The position numbers were made by a program, and so were the translations under genes. DNA of 9,931 nt from positions 1 to 9,931 of the forward strand of contig JAOAAW010000065.1 in assembly GCA_026418655.1 (NCBI GenBank), given 5' to 3'. Below, one piece after another: positions 1 through 6,046 of the stretch. The first letter of the stretch is position 1, and each line of letters starts with the position of its first letter. Under the pieces are notes generated by a model. The model had not been told where the DNA came from and did not search any database. It saw nothing but the letters and a program-made list of their open reading frames with translations. This stretch comes from a bacterium. Its GTDB lineage: Bacteria; Ratteibacteria; UBA8468; B48-G9; DTJG01.

Positions 1-384
1 CTTCCAGCAGGCTCTTATACGATAACAGCTTCCCTTGCTAACCATACTGTTGTTGCGCCTGCAGGTGGCGTTTATAATGTGACGATTCCTCAAAATGCGA
101 CAGGAAAGGATTTTACACTTGTTGCCTATTCAATTTCAGGAAATGTCAGGGTAAATGATATTTCGGGTCCTACTGGTACAATTGTATATTGTCAGGGACC
201 TTTAGGTACCCAGCAATATACTGTTGGGGCTGATGGAAAGTATACATTCTATCCACTACCTGCGGGTGACTATAAACTCTGGGCAGAAAAGATCGGGTAT
301 AAGACAACATATCCTGCGGAAGAGATTTATCAGTTCAAGCTTGGTTCTTTTGCGACAAAGAATTTTGTTTTGCAAAAGAAGTAG
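1..384 (+). CDS. Secreted protein C-terminus with tandem carboxypeptidase-regulatory-like beta domains (5' partial)
   Basis: The frame is open from base 1 to a TAG at 382-384, so this is the last 127 residues of a longer protein. An internal GTG at 79 is not a plausible true start because the upstream frame continues the same domain. Two similar units are visible about 85 residues apart. Each contains LPAG(S/D)Y followed by a beta-strand, and each ends in a (D/N)F-hydrophobic strand (DFTLVAYS near residues 37-44, NFVLQKK at the end). A G-x-Y-x-F-x-x-LPAGDY pattern near residues 79-91 is typical of carboxypeptidase-regulatory-like/transthyretin-like folds, which occur as repeated modules in secreted and cell-surface proteins. 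There is no catalytic motif in the visible part. It ends 47 nt before the pseudopilin-like gene with no terminator between, so the two may be co-transcribed. The overall function is unknown because most of the protein lies outside the window. Confidence 0.8.
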   Translation, partial: LPAGSYTITASLANHTVVAPAGGVYNVTIPQNATGKDFTLVAYSISGNVRVNDISGPTGTIVYCQGPLGTQQYTVGADGKYTFYPLPAGDYKLWAEKIGYKTTYPAEEIYQFKLGSFATKNFVLQKK

Positions 385-431
385 ACTATTTCTTCCGTTT
401 TCGATAGTGTAGCAGGGTGCAGTAGTATAAA

Positions 432-1160
432 ATGAACGAAAAAGTTAATGGATTTACGCTTATAGAGCTCCTTGTTGTCATCGCAATTATCGCGATACTT
501 GCAGCGATGTTGCTTCCTATTTTGGCGAAAGCGAGGGCAAAGGCGCACCAGGCTGTATGTTTGAGTAATCTCAAGCAGCTTGGACTCTGTTTTGAGATGT
601 ATGCAGAGGATTGGGATGGTTTTTTCCCCAAGGATGCAACTATGTCAAATGTCTGGTTTACACAGATAGCGCTTTATGTTCCAAAAACAAGAACTGGCTT
701 TGTGGCCTATAGCAGTATGTATGATCCTGCTGAGGACTTTTGGCTGGCAGGGATACTGAGATGTCCGGCAGAGCCAAAGAGTTCAGCATACTGGAATGTT
801 GATTGGAGTGGAATGCAACCAGCAGTGAATAAGGTTGCCACCTGGTATGGAATAAATGGTTATCTTTGCGGTACGAGTCCTGATCCAGATCTGAGATACT
901 GGCCAAAACTATCAAGAATAAGGGAGCCAGCAAAAACATTTTTACTCTGTGATATGAAACCTGGTCCACAGCTTGATAATTCTGACTATTATGCACGGAT
1001 AAATTTCAATCATCCTGGAATGGGAATTGCTTACAGACATTCAGGCTCAGCAAGCTTTTTGTTCTGCGATGGCCATGTTGAATCAAGAAGAAAAGACCAA
1101 GTGCCAGTCTGGTATTCAGGAACAACAGATCCGTTCTGGTTCAGTGGCCAGACACAATAA
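432..1160 (+). CDS. DUF1559/PulG-like type IV pilin-like protein with H-X9-DG motif
   Basis: This is a 242-residue protein with a class III prepilin N-terminus. A six-residue polar leader ends in Gly7, followed by FTLIELLVVI with Glu at mature position +5 and a hydrophobic helix to about residue 32. This predicts cleavage and N-methylation by a PilD-type prepilin peptidase, then assembly into a pilus or type II secretion-like pseudopilus. The helix runs into the AxxxCLSNLKQLGL segment (residues 41-52) and AEDWDGFFP (58-66), both characteristic of DUF1559 proteins. The C-terminal hallmark H203-X9-D213-G214 is present (RHSGSASFLFCDGHVES). These proteins are often present in many paralogues in Planctomycetes, Lentisphaerae, Omnitrophota and Armatimonadota. 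The precise role here (major fibre or minor pseudopilin) cannot be told. The ATG at 432 gives the short leader expected, though the Shine-Dalgarno is poor. It is followed by a repeat-filled gap. Confidence 0.93.
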   Translation: MNEKVNGFTLIELLVVIAIIAILAAMLLPILAKARAKAHQAVCLSNLKQLGLCFEMYAEDWDGFFPKDATMSNVWFTQIALYVPKTRTGFVAYSSMYDPAEDFWLAGILRCPAEPKSSAYWNVDWSGMQPAVNKVATWYGINGYLCGTSPDPDLRYWPKLSRIREPAKTFLLCDMKPGPQLDNSDYYARINFNHPGMGIAYRHSGSASFLFCDGHVESRRKDQVPVWYSGTTDPFWFSGQTQ

Positions 1161-1198
1161 AAATAAAGGTAAATTTTCCCATCCTCTTTTCCTTTTTT

Positions 1199-1236
1199 CT
1201 CCCTCTTTATACAAGAGCGATGGGGAGATTTCTTTG
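1199..1236 (-). repeat. Palindromic repeat copy 1 (tandem unit a)
   Basis: This 38-nt unit begins CTCCCTCTTTATA and ends GGGGAGATTTCTTTG. It matches the next unit (1243-1280) at 35 of 38 positions. Its inner arms are partly decayed: CTCTTTATACAAGAG still pairs, but GCGATG replaces the GGGCTG of the neighbour. The strand label follows the side on which the GGGGA..GATTT flank lies; the element itself is nearly symmetric. Confidence 0.75.
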
Positions 1237-1242
1237 TTTCTT

Positions 1243-1280
1243 CTCCCTCTTTATAAAAGAGGGCTGGGGAGATTTCTTTG
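1243..1280 (-). repeat. Palindromic repeat copy 2 (tandem unit b)
   Basis: The inner stem is CCCTCTTT / AAAGAGGG (within 1245-1263), and an outer CTCCC can alternatively pair with the downstream GGGGAG. It is separated from copy 1 by 6 nt (period 44 nt), so the pair looks like a local duplication. Confidence 0.78.
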
Positions 1281-1296
1281 ATTTTACTCTTTTACG

Positions 1297-1330
1297 AAAT
1301 CTCCCTTCATCCCCCTTTTATAAAGGGGAA
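1297..1330 (+). repeat. Palindromic repeat copy 3
   Basis: It contains a CCCCTTT-TAT-AAAGGGG hairpin at 1312-1328, preceded by an AAATCTCCCTTCAT flank. It lies in the opposite orientation to copies 1, 2, 4 and 5 in the same gap. The layout matches the copies at 3388, 6049 and 8014. Confidence 0.8.
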
Positions 1331-1349
1331 AAAATTGTATTTTTATGTT

Positions 1350-1396
1350 TCCTTCACTCCTTCCTTTATAAAAGGAAGGTGGGGATGGATTTAGGT
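1350..1396 (-). repeat. Palindromic repeat copy 4
   Basis: It has a perfect 9-bp stem CCTTCCTTT (1359-1367) / AAAGGAAGG (1371-1379) with loop ATA, followed by the flank TGGGGATGGATTTAGGT. The 47-nt unit matches 3439-3485 at 44 of 47 positions. Two of the three differences (1361 T to C and 1377 A to G) are the two partners of one stem base pair. Confidence 0.85.
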
Positions 1397-1400
1397 CTTT

Positions 1401-1431
1401 TCTCCCTCTTTATAAAAAGAGGGCGGGGAGA
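1401..1431 (-). repeat. Palindromic repeat copy 5
   Basis: It has a stem CCCTCTTT (1404-1411) / AAAGAGGG (1416-1423) with a four-base loop ATAA, followed by CGGGGAGA. The arm sequence equals that of copy 2. It is the copy nearest the rarA promoter region. Confidence 0.8.
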
Positions 1432-1466
1432 AGAAGTTTGCATTTTTTATAAGTTTTTTTTCGTCG

Positions 1467-1472
1467 TATAAT
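1467..1472 (+). promoter_or_regulatory. Perfect -10 box (TATAAT) immediately upstream of rarA
   Basis: TATAAT ends only 6 nt before the ATG at 1479. With normal promoter geometry, transcription would begin at or within a base or two of that ATG, giving a leaderless mRNA. No convincing -35 is seen (TTTTTA at 17-nt spacing), and there is no Shine-Dalgarno sequence before the ATG. This is inference from spacing alone. Confidence 0.55.
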
Positions 1473-1478
1473 TACACT

Positions 1479-2849
1479 ATGGACAATGAACTTTTTGAAA
1501 GGAAAAAAGAGTCCCCGCAAACAGGGACTGAACCTCTTGCATACAGAATGAGGCCAAGGAGCTTTGATGAGTTTGTGGGTCAGAGACATCTTCTTGATGC
1601 TGGTAAAGCGCTTCGAAAACTTATTGAGTCAGACAGATTTTCAAGTTTGATATTTTTTGGTCCTCCTGGTTGTGGAAAAACTGCTCTTGCATTGTTGATA
1701 GCAGGGATTACCAGGAAGCATTTTGTATCTCTTAATGCCATTACTGCCACGGTTGCCGACCTCAGAAAGATTATCGATGAGGCGAGATGGAGAAAAACCA
1801 ACAGTGGTATAAAGACCATGTTATTTATTGACGAAATTTCGCATTTTAACAAACTCCAGCAGGACGCTTTAATGCCTGATGTCGAAAATGGAACCATAGT
1901 TCTTATAGGAGCAACTACTCATAATCCTTTTTTTTCAATCAACAGGGCTCTTGTTTCAAGATCAACTATTTTTGAGTTCAAGAGGCTGGAACAATCCGAG
2001 ATAATTCGTATTATCGATAATGCACTTGCTGACAGAGTAAGAGGGCTTGGCAATCTCAATATCAGAATTGATGAGGATACCAAAAAATACATTGCGAGAT
2101 ATTCAGATGGAGATGCAAGGGTTGCTTTGAATATTCTTGAAACCGCTGCGAACATAAGCCAGCGAGTTCAGGATGGGAGTATTGTTCTGGATTTATCAAC
2201 CATTCAACAGATTACTCAGAGAAAATATATTAGCTACGACCGTGAAGATGAACACTACCACACAATTTCTGCCTTTATCAAAAGTATCAGAGGGTCTGAC
2301 CCTGATGCTGCACTATACTGGCTTGCGAAGATGCTTGTTGGTGGAGAAGATCCTGCTTTTATCGCGCGAAGAATTTTAATTGCTGCTTCAGAAGATATTG
2401 GCAATGCAGACCCAATGGCAATTGTTGTTGCTGCTTCAACACTGCAGGCAGTAGAGCATGTTGGCATGCCAGAAGCCAGAATCTGTCTTGCTCAGGCAAC
2501 AATTTATCTTGCGACTGCACCAAAGAGTAATGCCTGTTATCTTGCGATTGAGGCAGCAACACAACAGATTCAGAAGGAAATGAGTCAAGAAGTACCTGAC
2601 CATCTGAAAAGTACAGGTTATTCAGGCGCTGAGATTCTTGGACATGGAAAGGGTTATTTGTATCCCCATGATTTTCAGGAGCATTTTGTTCCCCAGAAAT
2701 ACATGCAGAAAAAACAGGTATTCTATAAACCAACAGACGCTGGATACGAGAGGAGAATTAAAATTTTTCTTCAAAGAATAGAAGCATTAGAGCGACAGAA
2801 AGCAAAGGGTAAAAATGACAAAGACAGAAATCAGAAGAAGAATTCTTAG
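1479..2849 (+). CDS. rarA: Replication-associated recombination protein A (RarA/MgsA), AAA+ ATPase
   Basis: This 456-residue protein has the full length and domain order of the RarA/MgsA/WRNIP1 family, which acts at stalled replication forks and is related to clamp-loader ATPases. Seen in order: the N-terminal MRPRSFDEFVGQRHLL segment (24-39), Walker A GPPGCGKT (61-68), Walker B LFIDE (115-119), the family stretch FNKLQQDAL..VENG, sensor 1 IGATTHNP (143-150), the arginine-finger SRS (160-162), and a sensor-2-like GDARVALNILE. The C-terminal MgsA tetramerisation region follows (about 250-430), with YDREDEHYHTISAFIKSIRGSD and LAKMLVGGEDP. The Walker B follow-on is EISHFNK where many family members read EIHRFNK, a small substitution. 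The start at 1479 fits the conserved N-terminus and lies 6 nt after a TATAAT. Its 3' end overlaps the next gene by 35 nt, so the two are probably one transcript. Confidence 0.96.
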   Translation: MDNELFERKKESPQTGTEPLAYRMRPRSFDEFVGQRHLLDAGKALRKLIESDRFSSLIFFGPPGCGKTALALLIAGITRKHFVSLNAITATVADLRKIIDEARWRKTNSGIKTMLFIDEISHFNKLQQDALMPDVENGTIVLIGATTHNPFFSINRALVSRSTIFEFKRLEQSEIIRIIDNALADRVRGLGNLNIRIDEDTKKYIARYSDGDARVALNILETAANISQRVQDGSIVLDLSTIQQITQRKYISYDREDEHYHTISAFIKSIRGSDPDAALYWLAKMLVGGEDPAFIARRILIAASEDIGNADPMAIVVAASTLQAVEHVGMPEARICLAQATIYLATAPKSNACYLAIEAATQQIQKEMSQEVPDHLKSTGYSGAEILGHGKGYLYPHDFQEHFVPQKYMQKKQVFYKPTDAGYERRIKIFLQRIEALERQKAKGKNDKDRNQKKNS

Positions 2850-3372
2850 CCAATTGAAACAGATTACAGACAACCAGTATAATCAGATGACTGAAAAAAT
2901 CTTTGAAAATTTTGTTTCACTTCCTGAATACAGAAAATGTTGGACCTTGATGACATATGTATCTTTTGACAGAGAACCAGATACCATCCAGATTATCAAT
3001 GATGCTCTTGGTAAAGCAAAAACTGTTTGTGTTCCCTATGTTGAATGGGAAAAGGGTTCTATGTTTCCAGTACAGATATTCAGTATAGACGATATAGATT
3101 TTTCCACAAAAGTACCTCAGCCACTTAACCAATCACTTGTGGATATAAGTGAAATAGAACTTATTATTGTACCGGGTGTGGCTTTTGATACCAGCTGTAA
3201 CAGGCTTGGCAGGGGAAAAGGTTTTTATGATAGATTTTTATCTGGTTGCGATGCACTTAAAATTGGGCTGGCTTTTGATATGCAAATTCTTGATGAGATT
3301 CCTTTTTCTTCCGGTGATGTTCCGGTTGATATGGTTATTACAGAAACAAGAATTTTGAGTGTGCATAAGTAA
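2815..3372 (+). CDS. ygfA: 5-formyltetrahydrofolate cyclo-ligase (methenyl-THF synthetase)
   Basis: This 185-residue cytoplasmic enzyme converts 5-formyltetrahydrofolate to 5,10-methenyltetrahydrofolate with ATP, returning the storage or inhibitory folate to the one-carbon pool. The family signature PGVAFD..(C)NRLGRGKGFYDR lies at residues 120-140 and includes the Gly-rich phosphate/folate-binding loop and YDR. The length is normal for bacterial members. Basic N-terminal residues and the MTYVSFDREPDT segment (46-57) also fit. The ATG at 2815 sits inside the 3' end of rarA (35-nt overlap, different frame), with AAAGGG about 5 nt upstream as a weak ribosome site. This indicates translational coupling. 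Three repeat copies follow the stop codon. Confidence 0.93.
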   Translation: MTKTEIRRRILSQLKQITDNQYNQMTEKIFENFVSLPEYRKCWTLMTYVSFDREPDTIQIINDALGKAKTVCVPYVEWEKGSMFPVQIFSIDDIDFSTKVPQPLNQSLVDISEIELIIVPGVAFDTSCNRLGRGKGFYDRFLSGCDALKIGLAFDMQILDEIPFSSGDVPVDMVITETRILSVHK

Positions 3373-3387
3373 TTGTTCCTTCTTTAT

Positions 3388-3423
3388 AAATCCCCCTTAG
3401 TCCCCCTTTTACAAAGGGGGAAT
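3388..3423 (+). repeat. Palindromic repeat copy 6
   Basis: It contains AAATCCCCCTTAG followed by an 8-bp stem CCCCCTTT (3402-3409) / AAAGGGGG (3413-3420) with loop TAC. The upstream CCCCCTT is a direct repeat of the left arm, so two alternative pairings with the GGGGG arm are possible. It sits 15 nt after the folate cyclo-ligase stop, between convergent genes. Confidence 0.85.
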
Positions 3424-3438
3424 ATTATCCTCTTTTCT

Positions 3439-3485
3439 TCCTTTACTCCCTCCTTTATAAAAGGAGGGTGGGGATGGATTTAGGT
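3439..3485 (-). repeat. Palindromic repeat copy 7
   Basis: It has a perfect 9-bp stem CCCTCCTTT / AAAGGAGGG with loop ATA, followed by TGGGGATGGATTTAGGT. It is the near-identical partner of copy 4 (44 of 47 positions), with a compensated stem pair at 3450/3466 (C-G here, T-A in copy 4). Confidence 0.85.
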
Positions 3486-3510
3486 TTTCTGTTTTCCTTT
3501 TTGAAGTCAC

Positions 3511-3540
3511 CCTATAATCCCCCTTTTATAAAGGGGAAAG
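3511..3540 (+). repeat. Palindromic repeat copy 8
   Basis: It has a stem CCCCTTT (3520-3526) / AAAGGGG (3530-3536) with loop TAT, preceded by CCTATAATCC. It lies 42 nt beyond the rhaB stop codon. No T-run follows the hairpin on either strand, so it is not a classical intrinsic terminator, although a hairpin here could still affect 3' ends of the converging transcripts. Confidence 0.8.
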
Positions 3541-3581
3541 TGCATACTGAAGAGGGTCTCGGAAAGGTTTATTCCCTTCGC

Positions 3582-5084
3582 CTAAATCTGCTGTTGTGCT
3601 ATTTTCTTAATCTCAAGATATTTTGTGTACGGGTTTTCCCACTCTGTTTGATTTTGAGGATTATACTCAATAAGTGGAAATGATTTTGCAACAAGCTCCC
3701 TGAACTCCTGGTGGTTTTTTATTATTTTCGCAGCAATCATCTGAACACCTATATTGCCAATTGCTGTTGCTTCCACAGGACCACATAAAACCTTTTTTCC
3801 TGTTGAAGACGCAGTAAAACCAGAAAGAACCTTATTTTGAGAACCACCGCCCACTATATGAAGTACATCAATTTTTCCGGCAATGGACTCCATTCTTTCT
3901 AAATGAAATCTGTATTCAAGGGCAAGGCTTTCAAGTATTGTTCTGGAGATTTCTCCTATTGTCTGTGGAACCCTTTGATTGGTAATTTTACAAAATCTTT
4001 GGATTTTTTCAACCATATTTCCCGCAAACAAAAACATTGAATTATTGACATCTATGAGAGATTGAAACGGTTTTTCTTTTGCTGCCATTTCGCCAAGCTC
4101 AGTATAAGAAAACTTACGGTTGTGTTCCATATCCCATTGTCTTCTGCATTCCTGCCAGATCCACAATCCCATAATATTTTTCAGAAATCTTATCTTCCCA
4201 CCATAGCCACCTTCATTCGTAAAATTATATTCCAGCACATCATCATTAATGAGTGGTTGATCAATTTCTTTTCCGAGTAATGACCAGGTTCCTGATGAAA
4301 TATATCCCCATTTATCGGTTGATGATGGAACTGCAAATACAGCAGATGCTGTATCATGGCAGCAAACAGAGTAGATAGGAACCTTTGAAATTCCTGTTTC
4401 TTCCTGAATATATTTTGAAAGTATGCCAAGTTTCTTCCCGGGCGGAACGATATCAGGCAAAAAATGCGTTGGGATTCCAAGTTTGCGAAGGATATCTTTT
4501 GCCCAGTCGCCTCGTGGCTTATATTTTTTCTTCATGGGATTAAGCATCTGCGAGGTTGAAGCAATTGTGAATTCACTTGCTGTTGAGCCGCAGAGCCAGA
4601 AATTAAGAAGGTCGGGTATAAATAGCATTCTGTATGCTGATGAAAGTATCCATGGTGTTTGAATTTTTGTTGCATATACCTGGAACAGAGAATTGATTGG
4701 CATGAACTGAATGCCTGTCTTTTTGAAAATCTCCTGTTTGCTGACTGTTGTAAATGCTTTTTCCATTACATTTTCTGTCCTTCTGTCCCTGTAATGGAAG
4801 GGAAGACTGATGAGAATGCCATTTCTATCTATAAAAGCATGGTCAACTCCCCAGGTTGTAACACCAATTCCTGCAATCTGCATACCTGACACAGATTTTA
4901 GTCCGTTTTTGATTTCAGAAAATATTGCAGGAGCATCCCAGAAAAGATGCCGATCAATCTGAATTCTGTGGCTTGGGAATCTGTGAACTTCTTTTATTTG
5001 GAGTTTTCCATTTTCAATAAAACCCAGCATCACCCTTCCACTTTCAGCGCCGAGGTCTACTGCCAGGAAATGGCTGTTTTTCAT
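3582..5084 (-). CDS. rhaB: Rhamnulokinase-type FGGY carbohydrate kinase
   Basis: This 500-residue protein is a full-length FGGY-family sugar kinase of the RhaB type, predicted to phosphorylate L-rhamnulose, or a close ketose such as L-fuculose, at C1 using ATP. The phosphate-binding loop DLGAESGRVML is at residues 10-20. GVTTWGVDHAFID (74-86), YRDRRT (98-103) and TGIQFMPINSLFQ (123-135) are RhaB-like signatures. HDTASAV (243-249) carries the likely catalytic Asp244, YISSGTWSLLG (261-271) follows, and the adenosine-binding VGGGSQNK is at 411-418. The start is well supported: AGGAGG lies 5 nt before the ATG, and a near-consensus promoter precedes it. It is divergent from an amidohydrolase gene across a shared control region. 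No rhamnose isomerase or aldolase is in the window, so the exact sugar is an inference. Confidence 0.92.
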   Translation of the reverse strand: MKNSHFLAVDLGAESGRVMLGFIENGKLQIKEVHRFPSHRIQIDRHLFWDAPAIFSEIKNGLKSVSGMQIAGIGVTTWGVDHAFIDRNGILISLPFHYRDRRTENVMEKAFTTVSKQEIFKKTGIQFMPINSLFQVYATKIQTPWILSSAYRMLFIPDLLNFWLCGSTASEFTIASTSQMLNPMKKKYKPRGDWAKDILRKLGIPTHFLPDIVPPGKKLGILSKYIQEETGISKVPIYSVCCHDTASAVFAVPSSTDKWGYISSGTWSLLGKEIDQPLINDDVLEYNFTNEGGYGGKIRFLKNIMGLWIWQECRRQWDMEHNRKFSYTELGEMAAKEKPFQSLIDVNNSMFLFAGNMVEKIQRFCKITNQRVPQTIGEISRTILESLALEYRFHLERMESIAGKIDVLHIVGGGSQNKVLSGFTASSTGKKVLCGPVEATAIGNIGVQMIAAKIIKNHQEFRELVAKSFPLIEYNPQNQTEWENPYTKYLEIKKIAQQQI

Positions 5085-5089
5085 AATGT

Positions 5090-5095
5090 CCTCCT
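5090..5095 (-). promoter_or_regulatory. Strong Shine-Dalgarno of rhaB
   Basis: AGGAGG on the minus strand lies 5 nt before the rhaB ATG, which fixes that start. It shows that the organism uses canonical ribosome binding sites for some genes, in contrast to the SD-less starts of rarA and the gspC-like gene. Confidence 0.85.
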
Positions 5096-5106
5096 GTATG
5101 CAAGTT

Positions 5107-5134
5107 ATTATAACGACTTATTGATTTCAGTCAA
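5107..5134 (-). promoter_or_regulatory. rhaB promoter (TTGACT-N16-TATAAT)
   Basis: On the minus strand, TTGACT (5134-5129) and TATAAT (5112-5107) are separated by 16 nt, close to the sigma-70 consensus. The predicted start is near 5100, leaving a leader of about 16 nt that contains the Shine-Dalgarno. A perfect palindrome lies just upstream of the -35. Confidence 0.72.
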
Positions 5135-5148
5135 AAATTGTATACAAT
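5121..5148 (+). promoter_or_regulatory. Putative amidohydrolase promoter (TTGATT-N16-TACAAT)
   Basis: TTGATT (5121-5126) and TACAAT (5143-5148) are spaced 16 nt apart. The -35 lies inside the spacer of the divergent rhaB promoter, so the two RNA polymerase sites overlap. The -10 is the right half of the palindrome at 5137-5148. The predicted leader to the ATG at 5220 is about 65 nt. Confidence 0.5.
5137..5148. promoter_or_regulatory. Perfect 12-bp palindrome ATTGTATACAAT, probable operator
   Basis: ATTGTATACAAT is self-complementary over all 12 bases and sits between and across the two divergent promoters. TTGTATACAA-type palindromes resemble operators of GntR-family regulators, including those of sugar and uronate pathways. 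A protein bound here would cover the plus-strand -10 and abut the minus-strand -35, so it could control both genes at once. The regulator itself is not in the window, so the assignment is inference. Confidence 0.5.
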
Positions 5149-5161
5149 GTTTACTCAGATT

Positions 5162-5185
5162 ACACAAACTTGAAAATCTTTGTGT
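5162..5185. repeat. Short inverted repeat in the amidohydrolase leader
   Basis: ACACAAA (5162-5168) and TTTGTGT (5179-5185) are perfect complements around a 10-nt spacer. The site falls just downstream of the predicted amidohydrolase transcription start. It could be a second operator or a weak hairpin, but seven-base AT-rich arms can also arise by chance. Confidence 0.3.
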
Positions 5186-5219
5186 TTCGCCTTACAATTC
5201 CTGAAATACAGGAGAGTGA

Positions 5220-6020
5220 ATGATTATTGATTTTCATACTCATGCATTCCCGGATAATATAGCAGAAAAAGCATTAAAAACAATTGAGTCCATGGGCGGA
5301 ATAAAACCAAAATTTGATGGAACCCTAAGGGGTTTGCTTGAATCTATGGACGAAGCAGGAATTACAGTTAGTGTTGTTCTGTCAATTGCGACAAAGCCAT
5401 CACAGTTTGAGTCAATTTTTAGATGGTCGCGTTCAATATTTTCAGAAAGAATCATCCCCTTTCCCTCTGTTCATCCTGATGATGAAAGGGTTGTTCAGCA
5501 TATATTTGAAATAAAAAACGAGGGTTTCAAGGGATTGAAGTTGCACCCATATTTCCAGAATTTTTATGTTGATGAGGAAAGGATGTTTCCGATTTATGAG
5601 GCGATTGAAAAAACAGGCCTGATACTTGTTATGCATTCAGGGTACGATTTTGCGTATGAGAGAATTGATAGAGCAGGGCCCGAGAGAATTAAGCGGATAA
5701 TTGAAAAGTTTCCTGAACTTAAACTTGTTGCTGCGCATTTGGGTGGATGGCAACAGTGGTCTGGAGTGGAGAAATTTCTTATCGGGAGAAAAGTCTATTT
5801 TGAAACCTCTTTTTCACATGGTTTTCTGGAAAAAAGAGAGATAACAAAAATAATTTTATCTCATAGTCCTGATAAGATACTTTTTGGTTCAGATACTCCA
5901 TGGGCAGATCAGAAAGAATCTGTTAAAGCGATACAGGAAAGCGAGTTGCCCCAGGATATCAGGGATAAGATATTTTTTCAAAATGCTGCGGAATTGATTG
6001 GTATACAAAATTTTCGTTAG
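5220..6020 (+). CDS. Metal-dependent hydrolase/decarboxylase of the amidohydrolase-2 (TIM-barrel) family
   Basis: This 266-residue protein starts with the metal-binding HxH motif (DFHTHAFPD, His6 and His8). It continues with GLKLHP (105-110, His109), VMHSGYD (137-143, His139), AAHLGG (171-176, His173) and a late Asp in LFGSDTPW (221-228, Asp225). This order is typical of the compact PF04909 amidohydrolases, cytoplasmic TIM-barrel enzymes that hydrolyse or decarboxylate small cyclic or aromatic substrates and sugar lactones. The substrate cannot be read from sequence. Divergence from a rhamnulokinase-type gene with shared control hints at a sugar- or lactone-related role, as inference only. 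The start is clear: AGGAG at 5210-5214, 5 nt before the ATG, with DFHTH within the first eight residues. It ends facing amrS, with one palindromic repeat in the 75-nt gap. Confidence 0.88.
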   Translation: MIIDFHTHAFPDNIAEKALKTIESMGGIKPKFDGTLRGLLESMDEAGITVSVVLSIATKPSQFESIFRWSRSIFSERIIPFPSVHPDDERVVQHIFEIKNEGFKGLKLHPYFQNFYVDEERMFPIYEAIEKTGLILVMHSGYDFAYERIDRAGPERIKRIIEKFPELKLVAAHLGGWQQWSGVEKFLIGRKVYFETSFSHGFLEKREITKIILSHSPDKILFGSDTPWADQKESVKAIQESELPQDIRDKIFFQNAAELIGIQNFR

Positions 6021-6046
6021 GAATATGCCCAATTTTTGTCTTTTGG

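Larger units (their letters stand above)
1161..1478. repeat. Gene-free interval holding a cluster of five palindromic repeats
   Basis: This stretch separates two co-directional genes and contains no credible coding region; the short open frames across it are translations of the repeats. Five copies of a palindromic element occupy about 1199-1430, each a C/T-rich arm, a short AT-rich loop and the complementary A/G-rich arm. Related copies occur at 3388-3540, 6049-6080 and 8014-8050. The last part (1431-1478) is AT-rich and carries the probable rarA promoter. The individual copies are listed separately. Confidence 0.85.

Noticed and set aside
11..19. CTCTTATAC near the left edge resembles part of the adapter.
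   Set aside because: Only nine bases match, and they encode SYT of LPAGSYT, which parallels the LPAGDYK of the second domain unit, so it is genuine coding sequence.
1027..1281. Open frames across the 3' end of the pilin-like gene and the repeat cluster (also 1220-1471 and 3468-3683).
   Set aside because: They are low-complexity translations of the C/T-rich palindromes or shadows of real genes, with no domain, no ribosome site and no conserved motif.
1199..1430. Regularly spaced repeats considered as a CRISPR array.
   Set aside because: The spacing is irregular, the orientation mixed and the units imperfect, and there are no unique equal-length spacers or cas genes. A palindromic repeat cluster fits better.
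3388..3540. Palindromic copies 6-8 considered as ordinary intrinsic terminators.
   Set aside because: No T-run follows the stems on either strand, and the same element occurs upstream of genes and in tandem, so it is a repeat family first.
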